A DNA stretch of 35,284 nt from an uncultured Ruminococcus sp. (GTDB lineage Bacteria > Bacillota > Clostridia > Oscillospirales > Ruminococcaceae). A model generated the notes under the pieces. That model worked only from the letters and a program-made list of their open reading frames with translations. It did not search any database and was not told the DNA's origin. Positions 24,361 through 32,863 of the stretch are shown here, in pieces. The stretch covers positions 1 to 35,284 of the forward strand of contig NZ_CALDMP010000090.1 of assembly GCF_937915125.1 (NCBI RefSeq), read 5' to 3'. The translations under genes and the position numbers were made by a program. Each line of letters starts with the position of its first letter. The first letter of the stretch is position 1.

Positions 24361-25002
24361 CATCTTGGAGACAGATGTCCCGCCGAAGTATTTTCTTTCG
24401 GATGCAATGATGAAGAAAATTGCGGCGAAAGAAAGCCTGAACAGCTGATTAGCGGCAGTCAGGGATCAAGAGTGTATTCTACGGACGGTGCGGCGGTTAC
24501 ACAGTGTAGTGGTTCGGGAGGAATTGGCGGGAAAACAGGATTGTATTTGATTGATTGCAATACAGAACCTCAAATCACCGATACGGCAAGATGTATCACA
24601 GCACATCAGAATAGTGGAATGTCACATCATAAGGGAGAGCATTCAGCGGTTTTTATCGACGATGCTCCGAGAGCAATTCTGAATCCGTTTAAGGAAACCA
24701 CCCGTCAAAACGGCAGACGGGTAAAAAATTCGAACGAGCCGATGTTTACGCTGACAGTTACGGATAGACATGGTATTGTCCACAAGGGAAGAATCCGCAG
24801 ACTTATGCCGTTGGAGTGCTGGAAGCTCATGGGCTTTACAAAGGAACAATTTGAAAAAGTAGCTGCGACAGGAATGTCCGACGCACAGCTTTACAAGCAG
24901 GCGGGCAATAGCATTGTTGTGCCTGTATTGGTGGAAATTGCAAAGAATCTGAAGAAATTTTTGGAGGAGGAGCAGTGTGGAGAACACAATAAAGATATTT
25001 GA
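24355..25002 (+). pseudogene. C-terminal fragment of a C5-cytosine methyltransferase, frameshifted
   Basis: After the polymerase piece the frame continues LETDVPPKYFLSDAMMKKI, typical of the variable region of phage Dcm-like enzymes, and stops at 24446-24448. The rest is in another frame: ISGSQGSRVYSTDGAA, then motif IX RRLMPLECWKLMGF and motif X KQAGNSIVVPVLVEI. The catalytic Pro-Cys motif and the SAM-binding motifs are missing. So the gene is both truncated and frameshifted near 24440. It overlaps the Bro-N ORF by 26 nt, which is probably the original phage layout. Confidence 0.75.
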
Positions 25003-25282
25003 AAATGAGGAATTTGGTCAGGTGAGAACCGTCATAAAAGACGGAGAACCATGGTTTGTACTTAGGGATATTTGCAAAGTCCTTGAAATTGGAAATTCAA
25101 GAATGGCAGCAAGTCGTCTGGACAGCGATGAGCTGATGTCAGTAAAACTGACATCAGGAGGTCAGCAGCGAGAAATGACGGCAGTGAATGAAAGTGGACT
25201 TTATACAGTCATCATCAGAAGTAATAAACCGCAGGCTGTCACATTCCGCAAGTGGATCACATGCCCTTGTCTTCTGCAATGA
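24977..25282 (+). pseudogene. truncated Bro-N antirepressor gene
   Basis: GTG 24977 follows TTGGAGGAGG. The protein has the Bro-N domain of phage antirepressors: FENEEFGQVRTVIKDGEPWF, VLRDICKVLEIGN, NESGLYTVIIRSNKPQAVTF and RKWIT. At RKWIT the normal continuation is lost; only CPCLLQ follows before the stop. The C-terminal antirepressor domain is therefore missing. In phages such proteins interfere with repressors. Confidence 0.8.
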
Positions 25283-25287
25283 GGAAT

Positions 25288-25473
25288 TCCTGCTGAACGG
25301 ATCAAATATCCTCAGGACATTGAACTGCTGAATGAAACCCGTGAAAAGCTTGAAGATTCAGTGAAACTGGCAGTTGATAAAGCAGCGACAGAACACAGAA
25401 GACAGATAGAAGTATACACCAGCTTGTTCTGCTTTGGATATTCGGGAAAGAAAGCTTTTCTGACAGTGTCATA
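25288..25473 (+). pseudogene. unidentified coding remnant
   Basis: A plus-strand frame reads PAERIKYPQDIELLNETREK, then LEDSVKLAVDKAATEHRRQIEVY, before running into LFCFGYSGKKAF and a stop. The first 45 residues look like a real helical protein; there is no start. It continues the chain of phage scraps and overlaps the end of the minus-strand gene below, whose last residues are likely foreign for that reason. Confidence 0.35.
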
Positions 25474-26834
25474 AATTCATTTATTTTTTTATCTAGTAAA
25501 GATTTGATGTCACCATAATTGTTACATACATAATCAATAAAATGGCGAGTCATCTCGTTAAGTGCATCGCAGATAGTATGCTCTTCAATCTGTGAAAGAC
25601 CAGGCGAAAAATCTTTACTGAGTGAAAGACAGATTTTCTTTTCTGAAGGGATGGTAAACTGTGCCGAAGTAGAAATAATAGCAGTATTATGAGGAAGAGA
25701 CTGCTTTTCAAGAGTCAGAATCATAGATAGGATATCATTTCTGCGTTGCTTGTTATCAACGTTACAGCAATCGGTTATTACAAAGGTTTCGTCTTTCGCT
25801 GTACTAATATAGTCCACAATTGATTTTTTTGTATCGTCAAATGAAAACGGCATTGTCTCACGGTCATAGACTTTCAGATACATGGAAGCTTGCTTTGAAC
25901 AATTGAAGTCTGGGGCAGAAATCAAAAGATACTGGTCTGACCGATAGCCGATATTCTGAAGCATTGTTGAAAGCAGACCGCATACTGAAAAAACATAAAC
26001 CAGACATTTTTCGGGAGTATGTAAGTACAGAGCAGCATTTTTCTGAATTTCAACAATATTGCTTTGCTGCTTCACTAGTTTTTTCGATAAGACACAGGCG
26101 GGATAGAGCTTTAAAATTTCGGAGCTGGCATCACCAGAATTGCAGTTGAAATATGCTTTTTCTGATGAATCTTCACAAGTGTACGGGAAGAAGCCTGCAT
26201 ATTCGTAAAGTGTGATTACATACGAACTTTTTACTCTGTTTATTCTGTTTGCAAGGTAATCGTTTGCAAGTTGTTTGTTCTTGCACTGATATTCAAAGCC
26301 GTGAAATTTTTTGAGTAGAGTTTTAGACGAGATTTCCTCCTCTGTGACAATTGTTTCGGATTGCTTTCTATTGCTGTCAGTGTATTTCACAAGCACCGCC
26401 ACAGTGCAGCCGCTTTTGTTCGGTATTCTGTAAGTCTGGGCGTAAATAATCGAAATAATACCGATTGTTGTGGTTGCGGTTCTGAATCCGTCAGTTTCGG
26501 TACACATTGCAATTCCGTCAACAGTATCTATAAAGTGTCTTGAATATACTTTGTTGGTTTTCATACTTTGAATATTATTTCTTAGCAGTGTATTTTCAAG
26601 ATGTTGTTTTTCGATTTGCTGCTGTTGCTGCTGTGATACAGCAGTCATTGCATTTATGGCATCGGTCAAACCCTGTACTGCTGTCATGTCAAGAACGGGT
26701 GTGGCTTGCATCGGGACAGGTATCACAGACTGATAACCAACTTGTTGCTGTGTATTCTGTACATTGGATAAAAGATTTGAGAGTCCGCATGATTCTGCTG
26801 TTTGCGGATTGTTCAATGGGTTAAAATCAAACAT
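25302..26834 (-). CDS. hypothetical protein with Gln-rich N-terminus, C-terminus probably altered
   Basis: A 510-residue protein of no family I can name. Residues 1-95 are Gln/Asn-rich (SQQQQQQIEKQHLEN), probably a flexible oligomer region. The rest is a mixed fold; a middle segment with YLLISAPDFNCSKQASMYLK and a later DETFVITDCC resembles a degenerate P-loop with Walker-B-like strand, but key Lys/Asp positions are not clean. GGAGG is well placed before ATG 26834. The last 30-50 residues run antisense to a phage remnant, so the native C-terminus was probably replaced. It diverges from the next unknown gene. Confidence 0.65.
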   Translation of the reverse strand: MFDFNPLNNPQTAESCGLSNLLSNVQNTQQQVGYQSVIPVPMQATPVLDMTAVQGLTDAINAMTAVSQQQQQQIEKQHLENTLLRNNIQSMKTNKVYSRHFIDTVDGIAMCTETDGFRTATTTIGIISIIYAQTYRIPNKSGCTVAVLVKYTDSNRKQSETIVTEEEISSKTLLKKFHGFEYQCKNKQLANDYLANRINRVKSSYVITLYEYAGFFPYTCEDSSEKAYFNCNSGDASSEILKLYPACVLSKKLVKQQSNIVEIQKNAALYLHTPEKCLVYVFSVCGLLSTMLQNIGYRSDQYLLISAPDFNCSKQASMYLKVYDRETMPFSFDDTKKSIVDYISTAKDETFVITDCCNVDNKQRRNDILSMILTLEKQSLPHNTAIISTSAQFTIPSEKKICLSLSKDFSPGLSQIEEHTICDALNEMTRHFIDYVCNNYGDIKSLLDKKINEFMTLSEKLSFPNIQSRTSWCILLSVFCVLSLLYQLPVSLNLQAFHGFHSAVQCPEDI

Positions 26835-27025
26835 GATATTACCTCCAAGAAAAATTTATATCAGAATCGCTGGTGAAAGTATTATAGAACAGATTCAAAA
26901 TATGTGCAATACATTTTGAAAAAGCAGTGAGTGAGTATCGATTTTGAGTGAGATTCAGAAGGTTCAAGCTATAATCCATGTGATAGAATTATGAAAAAAC
27001 ATAAGTGATTAGGAGCTGCACAGAT
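26835..27025. promoter_or_regulatory. divergent promoter region
   Basis: A 190-bp AT-rich spacer between two divergent genes. A perfect TATAAT is at 26970-26975 for the plus gene but no -35 box stands at 16-18 bp. GAGTGAG occurs twice (near 26930 and 26946), a possible regulator site. No small gene was seen. Confidence 0.35.
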
Positions 27026-28087
27026 ATGATAAAACTGTCAGATTTTATAGAGTATACAGAAGAAGTATTTGCGGGAGTAAAAAATACAGTTGGTGAAAGG
27101 GTGAACTCCTGTTATTTTTTATATGAGAACCAGACGTTGTCTGCATATGTTAAAGACTGTAGGAAAAACCCGAGCCGCAGTTTTACATCAGCCAATTGTT
27201 CTGACTTCCTTAACAAGTGCAGATATTTCATATATCCAGAAAGACGGGCAGAGCAGTATAAAGCAGATATCTCTGTGAAGGATTTTTCGGAACGTTGTGT
27301 ATTGATGTTCTTTAAAAGATTCGGAATCAATTACAGCTTTCTCAGAATTACTCCTGAATTGACTGACAATAAAGAGTTTATAGCAGTACAGAAGAGATGT
27401 CTGGAGGATTTGTTTGAGCAGATAATAAAAAACTTCATGATACAGAGCAGTTATGAAGAAAACTTTTTTGCGGATATGCTGAAGTTGTACTATTGCAGAT
27501 ACAGATTTGATTTATATAAAGTTGACATGGGATATCTGTTAGGGCATTATGATATTCTGATGCAGTCGGAATTGAACGACTATCTGATTTATACGACGGA
27601 TGCTTTCCATAAACTGAAATTTATTTATTCGGGTTCAAAAGCAGTTGGGCTTAAGGAATTTATTTCAATGGTCAAAAATCAGTATACCAGACAAATAAAA
27701 GAATTAAATAAGACTTTAAACGTATTAGCTGATGTTATGAAAGCAAAGAAAAAAGAGAATGTGGAAAAGTATCTTAATGATATATTTCAGGAACCGTATT
27801 CTGATTGGAGGGCAGATAAAGACTGGAAATTGAAATTTATACACCTATATCTTCATCCCAATAACGGCACCTTCTCTTTGTCAACTATTGCAGCCTATAT
27901 GTTGTATTTTAATGACTATCAGACTGTGGTGAATGATTTTATGAAATTATGTTCGGATATGGCAGGTATGAGAGAGGAATATGCAAAGTTCCCAGTAACA
28001 AACCTGATAAGATTTGAATGCATGATTTATCAGTTTTACTTCTATATTTTGGTTGCATATCAGAACGCTCCCGAAAGTAACGCATGA
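27026..28087 (+). CDS. hypothetical protein, all-helical
   Basis: A 353-residue protein with no recognised family, signal or membrane helix. It is rich in Tyr, Phe and charged residues (SERCVLMFFKRFGINYSFL, ENVEKYLNDIFQEPYSDW) and looks helical throughout, with a coiled-coil-like stretch near 235-260 (KNQYTRQIKELNKTLNVLAD). AGGAG is 10 nt before ATG 27026, which I prefer to GTG 27005. It diverges from the gene at 25302-26834 and may act with it. The end converges on the integrase, with a terminator between. Confidence 0.65.
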   Translation: MIKLSDFIEYTEEVFAGVKNTVGERVNSCYFLYENQTLSAYVKDCRKNPSRSFTSANCSDFLNKCRYFIYPERRAEQYKADISVKDFSERCVLMFFKRFGINYSFLRITPELTDNKEFIAVQKRCLEDLFEQIIKNFMIQSSYEENFFADMLKLYYCRYRFDLYKVDMGYLLGHYDILMQSELNDYLIYTTDAFHKLKFIYSGSKAVGLKEFISMVKNQYTRQIKELNKTLNVLADVMKAKKKENVEKYLNDIFQEPYSDWRADKDWKLKFIHLYLHPNNGTFSLSTIAAYMLYFNDYQTVVNDFMKLCSDMAGMREEYAKFPVTNLIRFECMIYQFYFYILVAYQNAPESNA

Positions 28088-28100
28088 TTTTCTTGATTTT

Positions 28101-28190
28101 TGTCTCCCTTTTCAAAAAAGTTGAGTTCAATATTCTGTAACCCTGTCGGAAAAGCTGTTTTTATCGTGACAAATTTTCAAAAGGGAGACA
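28101..28190. repeat. inverted repeat beside the integrase gene
   Basis: TGTCTCCCTTTTCAAAA (28101-28117) and TTTTCAAAAGGGAGACA (28174-28190) match as an inverted pair at 16 of 17 positions, 56 bases apart. Lying just beyond the 3' end of the integrase gene, it is a candidate att-site or arm-site region of the mobile element. Confidence 0.45.
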
Positions 28191-28207
28191 TTTTTATAAA
28201 AAAGAAG

Positions 28208-28237
28208 TTGCTCCGTACAAAAGGTTGTACGGAGCAA
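28208..28237 (-). terminator. terminator between convergent genes
   Basis: TTGCTCCGTACAA, loop AAGG, TTGTACGGAGCAA, a perfect 13-bp stem. On the minus strand it is followed by CTTCTTTTTT, ending the integrase transcript. Confidence 0.8.
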
Positions 28238-28242
28238 TTGAC

Positions 28243-29655
28243 TTATACATTCAAAATGATGACAAATTCCCCTGCGTTTAAAATGAGTTCATTCGCTGGA
28301 GTAGGTAAGGGTGGATGCGATTTTGTAAGTTGCTCCGTGATTGCTGACTGTATACAACCTATCCCGTACTGCAGGTCATCCGCTTCCAGACAGAGCCCTT
28401 CAAAGTCAACAGAGTTAAGTATGAAACCGTTTGGAGAAGGTGTAACAATAATAGGATATGACTGATTTTGGGGTACAGTCGGCATGGAAAATAAATCCTC
28501 CATGAGTTTCATTTCTTCATGCTTCTGGCTATCCAATACATGAGTATATGTATCAAGAGTAAACGCTACCGAATAATGTCCGAGAAGAGTGGAAAGAGTC
28601 TTTGCGTCCATGCCTTGTTCCATAGCTCTTGTAGCAAAAGTATGTCTCAGAGCATGGAAAGTATAGTGACCAAGACCTGAGGCATCAAGAATTTCATCAT
28701 AGTAATCCTTGAAAGTACGGGGTTCAATATAACCGCCTATAGGGTTGGTTACGATAAAACCAGAATCATTATATAATTCTCCTGTGTTACGGGCATCAGC
28801 AAGCTGAACATTTCGTCATTGCTGTAATTCGGTGATAATGCTTTTAATAATAGGGATGGAGCGTATTGAATTTTTAGTCTTAGGCTCCTGAATGATAATT
28901 TCAGTAGAATTTCCTATGCCGTTATAGTCAACTTTTGGAAGACGATTGAGCGTTCTTCTGATGCTAAGCATATTTTTTGTAAAATCAATATCTTCCCAGC
29001 GAAGTCCGAGAAGTTCTCCGAGACGAACCCCAGTAGCAAGAGTAAGCCTGATGAAAATTCCGTATCTGAAGTTGTAGCTTGTATAAATCAGACGTTGCTG
29101 CTCTTCACGAGTTAGAATTTCAATCTGAGGTTTTTCATTGCGGGGGAGAATGATTGCATCACACGGGTTAAAGTCTATATGGTGTTCCAGCACAGCCTGT
29201 TTCATTGCTTTATGCAGACAGCGATGAAGGTTAGTAATTGTTTTAGGTGAAAGACCTTCTACCGTTAGTTTGTAATTGTAAAAATCTTGCAGCAATTTTG
29301 TTGTAAGGTCTTTCAGCTTCAGAGTAGGGAACGCAGGAGCAAGGTGATTTTCAATATATCCCTTATAGCTTACATAAGTTGACTGTTTGAGTGTGTTTCT
29401 CATATATGTTTCAAGCCAGAGTCTGAGCCAGTCAATAAGCTTGGTCGATGTTGGGTCAACTTGCTCCTGAAAGTGAATTTTATATTCTTCCTCATGAAGC
29501 TTTTTTACGGCTTCTGCTTTTGTCTTTGTGTAATAGGAAATACGTTTTGATTTTCCAGTTTCAAAATCATATCCAGCAGTAACACGCACTTCAAATCTTC
29601 CGTCCTTACGTTCTCTGATGCTTCCTTCATTTTGTCCTCTTTTTTTAGATTTCAT
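28243..29655 (-). pseudogene. tyrosine integrase with an in-frame TGA
   Basis: A 470-codon frame broken once, by TGA at 28816-28818. It encodes a Tn916-like integrase: arm domain (GSIRERKDGRFEVRV), core-binding domain, then catalytic TGVRLGELLGLRWEDIDF, HALRHTFATRAMEQG, LLGHYS and nucleophile in LDTYTHVL. The stop falls at residue 280 (TELQQ then RNVQLADA), where TGG (Trp) would differ by one base. The piece before it has the first arginine only; the HxxR, second His and Tyr lie after it. A good AGGAGG precedes ATG 29655. A C-terminal tail of about 90 residues follows the catalytic part. Without readthrough the element cannot integrate or excise by this enzyme. Confidence 0.88.
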
Positions 29656-29701
29656 GTCAGATTCCTCCTATAAGGTTTTTACTGTATTGTTATGAATAAG
29701 A

Positions 29702-30307
29702 TTAAATCTGATTATTTTGTCTTAATCTGTAGTAAGAGGAACGGGAAATATTAAGCTGTTGAATCGCTTGGGTGACAGTAATTTGTTTTGAATCGACTTT
29801 TGCAATAACTAAATCCCAGTTATCAGGCTTGCTGATATTTGGTCTGCCAAATTTGATATTTTTCTTTTTAGCAGCTTGGATGCCCTCACGCTGACGGGAA
29901 CGGATTTTATTACGTTCATTTTCTGCAATACTGCCGAGAACTTCAATGAGGATAGCGTTAATCATGTCCATGACCCACATCTGCTCAGGAGGAAAGTCGG
30001 TAAGAGTAGTAGGTATATCAAGTATGCGAATATGAACGCTTTTCTCTTTAAAGTATTCCAGCTCCTTTTTGATATCAGCCTTATTTCTGCTTAGTCGGTC
30101 AAGCTCTTTGATAACAAGAGTATCACCACTTCTGAGAATCTGCTTTTTAAGATACTGATAGCCTTCACGTTCTGTATCCTTGCCAGAGCATTTGTCAACT
30201 ATGATATTATCCTTACTTACGCCATATTTTGTAAGAGCTTCAATCTGCCTGTCCTCATTCTGCTCACGAGTAGAAACACGAGCATAGCCAAAAGTTCTGT
30301 TATCCAT
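29702..30307 (-). CDS. serine resolvase/invertase
   Basis: A 201-residue small serine recombinase. The catalytic domain starts FGYARVSTREQNEDRQ, with the nucleophile serine at residue 10, then LVIKELDRLSRN with the usual arginine, a long E helix (MINAILIEVLGSIAENERNKI) and a C-terminal helix-turn-helix (ITVTQAIQQLNISRSSYYRL). GGAGG stands before ATG 30307; the longer frame upstream reads through non-coding DNA and is not used. It would resolve multimers or cointegrates of the mobile element. Its start lies right next to a set of three dyads that look like its res site. Confidence 0.9.
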   Translation of the reverse strand: MDNRTFGYARVSTREQNEDRQIEALTKYGVSKDNIIVDKCSGKDTEREGYQYLKKQILRSGDTLVIKELDRLSRNKADIKKELEYFKEKSVHIRILDIPTTLTDFPPEQMWVMDMINAILIEVLGSIAENERNKIRSRQREGIQAAKKKNIKFGRPNISKPDNWDLVIAKVDSKQITVTQAIQQLNISRSSYYRLRQNNQI

Positions 30308-30323
30308 AAAATGCCTCCAATCT

Positions 30324-30433
30324 GTCTCAAAAAGTCCCTGCACTTCTGGAACGTCCCAAAAGTCAGAAAAGGACTTTTTGGCATACGTTTTTGATAAAAA
30401 AATGACCGTCCCAGAAAGTACACTTTCTGAGAC
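30324..30433. promoter_or_regulatory. candidate res site, three dyads
   Basis: Half-sites of the form GTCYCARAAAGT occur as three inverted pairs: 30324-30335 with 30341-30352; 30353-30364 with about 30372-30384; and 30408-30419 with 30422-30433. The dyads are about 29, 32 and 26 bp long. Three inverted subsites next to a serine resolvase gene is the layout of res sites. The third dyad also serves as the terminator stem of the gene at 30445. Confidence 0.65.
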
Positions 30434-30437
30434 AGTC
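30394..30437 (-). terminator. terminator of the glutaminase gene
   Basis: On the minus strand GACTGTCTCAGAAAGT pairs with ACTTTCTGGGACGGTC, followed by ATTTTTTT. Confidence 0.75.
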
Positions 30438-30444
30438 AAAGCGG

Positions 30445-31419
30445 TCATATGCTTACAAGATAATCCGAGTAGTCTTTCTCACCAGTGATAGCGCTGACAG
30501 TATCACGTATCAGCGAATGGTCGCAGAGCATATCCTCAATTTCATCAGCGGTATATCCGTAGTCCAGAAGCAGGATAACATCGTCCTCATCAATACCATA
30601 GCAGGAACAGATTTCAAGAAGCATCTGCTCATGTTCGTTATAAATATCATTATCTTCAAAATCGTGATACCAGCCGAACCATTTATTGCATTTGAAATTA
30701 TCCTTGACTTCAAACTGTGAGCGTGAGATATATCCGTTAATGTCGATTCTGAGAATGTCACCCTCCGTAATCTGAATTGTTTCATGGTTGAACTTGTTTA
30801 GTCCAGATTTTTTGAGAGCCTTTGTCATAATAGATTCTGTGGATGCGTAAACATAAAGTCCCAGCTCTTCAAAATGGTGCAGGTACATGGGGTTACTGCC
30901 TTTTACTATGTAGAGGGTGTTTGTTTCATCAAGGGCCGTAAAACAGAAGCTACCACTGACGGATTCTGCCATATATTTTAGACTGTCAAAGTCAAGCTTG
31001 CCCTGCTGCTCAATCAGCTGTACCGCAACATAGCTGTCGGTTTCAATGTGAGTGTCGGGCAGATTCTTTTCCTTGCGCAACATCTTATCGTTATACAGCA
31101 CACCGTTATGAGCAAAGGCAAATTCCTTGTCTGCATGACCTGGGAACGGGTGGTTATTCTGATTAAACTTTCCATTGCCCTGGGTTGTCATACGGGTGTG
31201 ACCCATAATGGCTCTTGTGCTGTCAGGAGCATTGAAGTGAACCTTGTGAGCAGGCTTAGGGCGTTTGAAGATAGTAACTTTGCCGTCATTGACATAAGAT
31301 ATACCGCTTGCATCTGTACCTCTTTCCTCAGCAGCATTTGCAAGAACATGGGTGAGCCTTTTTAATGTCTTGTATGGGACGATGCCCTTGTAATCTAACC
31401 AACCGAATAATGCACACAT
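30445..31419 (-). CDS. class II glutamine amidotransferase (Gn-AT-II)
   Basis: A 324-residue Ntn-hydrolase that releases ammonia from glutamine. The nucleophile is Cys2, exposed after Met removal (MCALFGWLDYKG). Family features follow: RGTDASGISYV, IMGHTRMTTQGNGKFNQNNHPF and FAHNGVLYN, then HIETDSYVAVQLI and GSFCFTALD. The last 90 residues are an extra acidic helical tail (YGIDEDDVILLLDYGYTADEIEDM). It lacks the sugar-isomerase half of GlmS and the synthetase half of AsnB. It starts one base after the amidoligase stop, with its GAGGAGG inside that gene, so both are made together. I infer it feeds ammonia to, or trims the product of, that ligase. Confidence 0.88.
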   Translation of the reverse strand: MCALFGWLDYKGIVPYKTLKRLTHVLANAAEERGTDASGISYVNDGKVTIFKRPKPAHKVHFNAPDSTRAIMGHTRMTTQGNGKFNQNNHPFPGHADKEFAFAHNGVLYNDKMLRKEKNLPDTHIETDSYVAVQLIEQQGKLDFDSLKYMAESVSGSFCFTALDETNTLYIVKGSNPMYLHHFEELGLYVYASTESIMTKALKKSGLNKFNHETIQITEGDILRIDINGYISRSQFEVKDNFKCNKWFGWYHDFEDNDIYNEHEQMLLEICSCYGIDEDDVILLLDYGYTADEIEDMLCDHSLIRDTVSAITGEKDYSDYLVSI

Positions 31420-31420
31420 C

Positions 31421-32515
31421 TTACATATCCTCCTCTGTTGTAATCTTTTCGTTGATGTAAAGCTGACGTTCCTTGAGATATGTGATAAGCTCAGGTTCTG
31501 TAATACCAGTCACAAAATCCGACCATGAAATCTTTGCAATGCTTTCATCGGTGTTGTACATAGCCACATCACAGATGCGGTTTACAAGCTCAATAGCGGC
31601 AATGAAAGTGTTGTACTTCAAAGTGCCACGGAACATACGGAATTCAACAGTGTGATAATTGCAGAGATTGACTGCCGCATATCTGCCGTTGTTACCCTTT
31701 TTTGCCTTGTCCATGATAGCCTTTGGAGTATGCTCATAGCCATAACGTGCCGCCCAGCGATTCATTGTGTACTCGGAACGTCTGCTGAATTTAAGCATCT
31801 CATTCCAATGGTGTTCAACAAAGTAAAGTATGCGGCTGATAACTTCGTCCTGCTCCTCTCTGTTATCAGAAAATGCAGTCCTGTTAATGTGAATATGCAG
31901 ACCACAAGTGCTTGTCTGATGTGAACGGTAACCGAGAGAAACAGCTTTCCTCATAATATCAGACCAGTGGTAATCCTTGTGATAATCAAGGGTCATGGGG
32001 TGAGATACAAGCTCCATGCCGTCGTCAAGTGAGCCGTCTGACTTTATGTAGATGTATGTGCTGTCAGCATTTGCAATATCGAGAAGTTCTTCTGCATATT
32101 CATCGTCCTTGCCAGCTCCGTCAATTTCCAGTTCTATGCCGAAATAACGATTGCCGTCACCGTAAAATATCGGTTCAGGTTTGTAGTTATACTCATGGAT
32201 TGAACTATCTCTATCTCTGACATCGCGATAACATTCGGAGCAGTAGTACTCGCCCCCGTATTCATAAGCATCATCGTTGTGAATCAAAGCGTCACACTCC
32301 GCACATCGGGTATAATAATTCTCATAGCAGTGACGGCAGAGAGTAGTATAGTCGTCTCCATAAGCATCAGAGTTCCATATTATAGCTCCGCAGCGTTCAC
32401 AGGTTGTAGTGTAGTTTTCTATGCAGTCAGAGCAGATAATCTGACCATCAAGTTCCTCGTAGTCGTCTGTGTCGATAACAGCTCCGCAGTGGGAGCAATA
32501 GATTTTTTCTTCCAT
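31421..32515 (-). CDS. zinc-finger/amidoligase fusion (GS-like COOH-NH2 ligase)
   Basis: A 364-residue protein. Residues 1-100 carry four CxxC pairs arranged as LIM-like or ribbon modules (CSHCG, CSDC, CERCG, CRHC, CAECD, CSEC), which should bind zinc and a partner. Residues about 120-350 match the Amidoligase_2 family, glutamine-synthetase-fold ligases: YFGIELEIDG, IKSDGSLDDGMELVSHPMTL, TSTCGLHIHINR, AAVNLCNYHTVEFRMFRGTL. The acidic and His residues of these strands bind metal and ATP. Such enzymes join a carboxylate to an amine, making isopeptide or small-molecule amides; the substrate is unknown. TACGGAGG precedes ATG 32515. It pairs with the glutaminase gene on a mobile element. Confidence 0.88.
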   Translation of the reverse strand: MEEKIYCSHCGAVIDTDDYEELDGQIICSDCIENYTTTCERCGAIIWNSDAYGDDYTTLCRHCYENYYTRCAECDALIHNDDAYEYGGEYYCSECYRDVRDRDSSIHEYNYKPEPIFYGDGNRYFGIELEIDGAGKDDEYAEELLDIANADSTYIYIKSDGSLDDGMELVSHPMTLDYHKDYHWSDIMRKAVSLGYRSHQTSTCGLHIHINRTAFSDNREEQDEVISRILYFVEHHWNEMLKFSRRSEYTMNRWAARYGYEHTPKAIMDKAKKGNNGRYAAVNLCNYHTVEFRMFRGTLKYNTFIAAIELVNRICDVAMYNTDESIAKISWSDFVTGITEPELITYLKERQLYINEKITTEEDM

Positions 32516-32534
32516 TTGAAAATCCTCCGTAGAT

Positions 32535-32567
32535 AAAAATTGAGCCAGCCCATTTAAGGACTGGCTC
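32535..32567 (-). terminator. terminator or attenuator before the amidoligase gene
   Basis: On the minus strand GAGCCAGTCC pairs with GGGCTGGCTC, then AATTTTT. It ends the DUF960 transcript in part; the amidoligase ribosome site follows at once, so reading through it would set amidoligase expression. Confidence 0.7.
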
Positions 32568-32578
32568 GTGTGTTTTGG

Positions 32579-32863
32579 TTAATATTCTTCTGCTAAAAGC
32601 ATTGTTGAGTGGTCACAGTCATCAATGACATAGACCTTTTGATTGACTGGGTTGTTGAAGTAAATCAGATAATCCTTGCTGTATTCAGGCTGTTCTGAAG
32701 AGTGTCGGATATACTGTCTGCCGTCAATAACCTCAAGTTTAAAGACCTGGAAATAATCCCGCTGTGTCGCTAACTTGTCGATACATCCCCACATAAAAAG
32801 TTGGAGTTCAAACGGTATATCCGTCTGAACTCCTATTGTAAGATAACGCTTATTGCTGAACAT
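32579..32863 (-). CDS. DUF960 family protein
   Basis: A 94-residue protein that matches the DUF960 family of Firmicutes and their mobile elements: YLTIGVQTDIPFELQLFMWG, FQVFKLEV, HSSEQPEY and the closing VYVIDDCDHSTMLLAEEY. The length is the family's full length. Function is unknown. AGGAGG precedes ATG 32863. It is the first gene of the minus-strand group that includes the amidoligase and glutaminase. Confidence 0.85.
   Translation of the reverse strand: MFSNKRYLTIGVQTDIPFELQLFMWGCIDKLATQRDYFQVFKLEVIDGRQYIRHSSEQPEYSKDYLIYFNNPVNQKVYVIDDCDHSTMLLAEEY

Noticed and set aside
30308..30448. 47-residue N-terminal extension of the resolvase
   Set aside because: It covers the res-like dyads and a terminator, while GGAGG before ATG 30307 and the FGYARVS motif fix the usual start.
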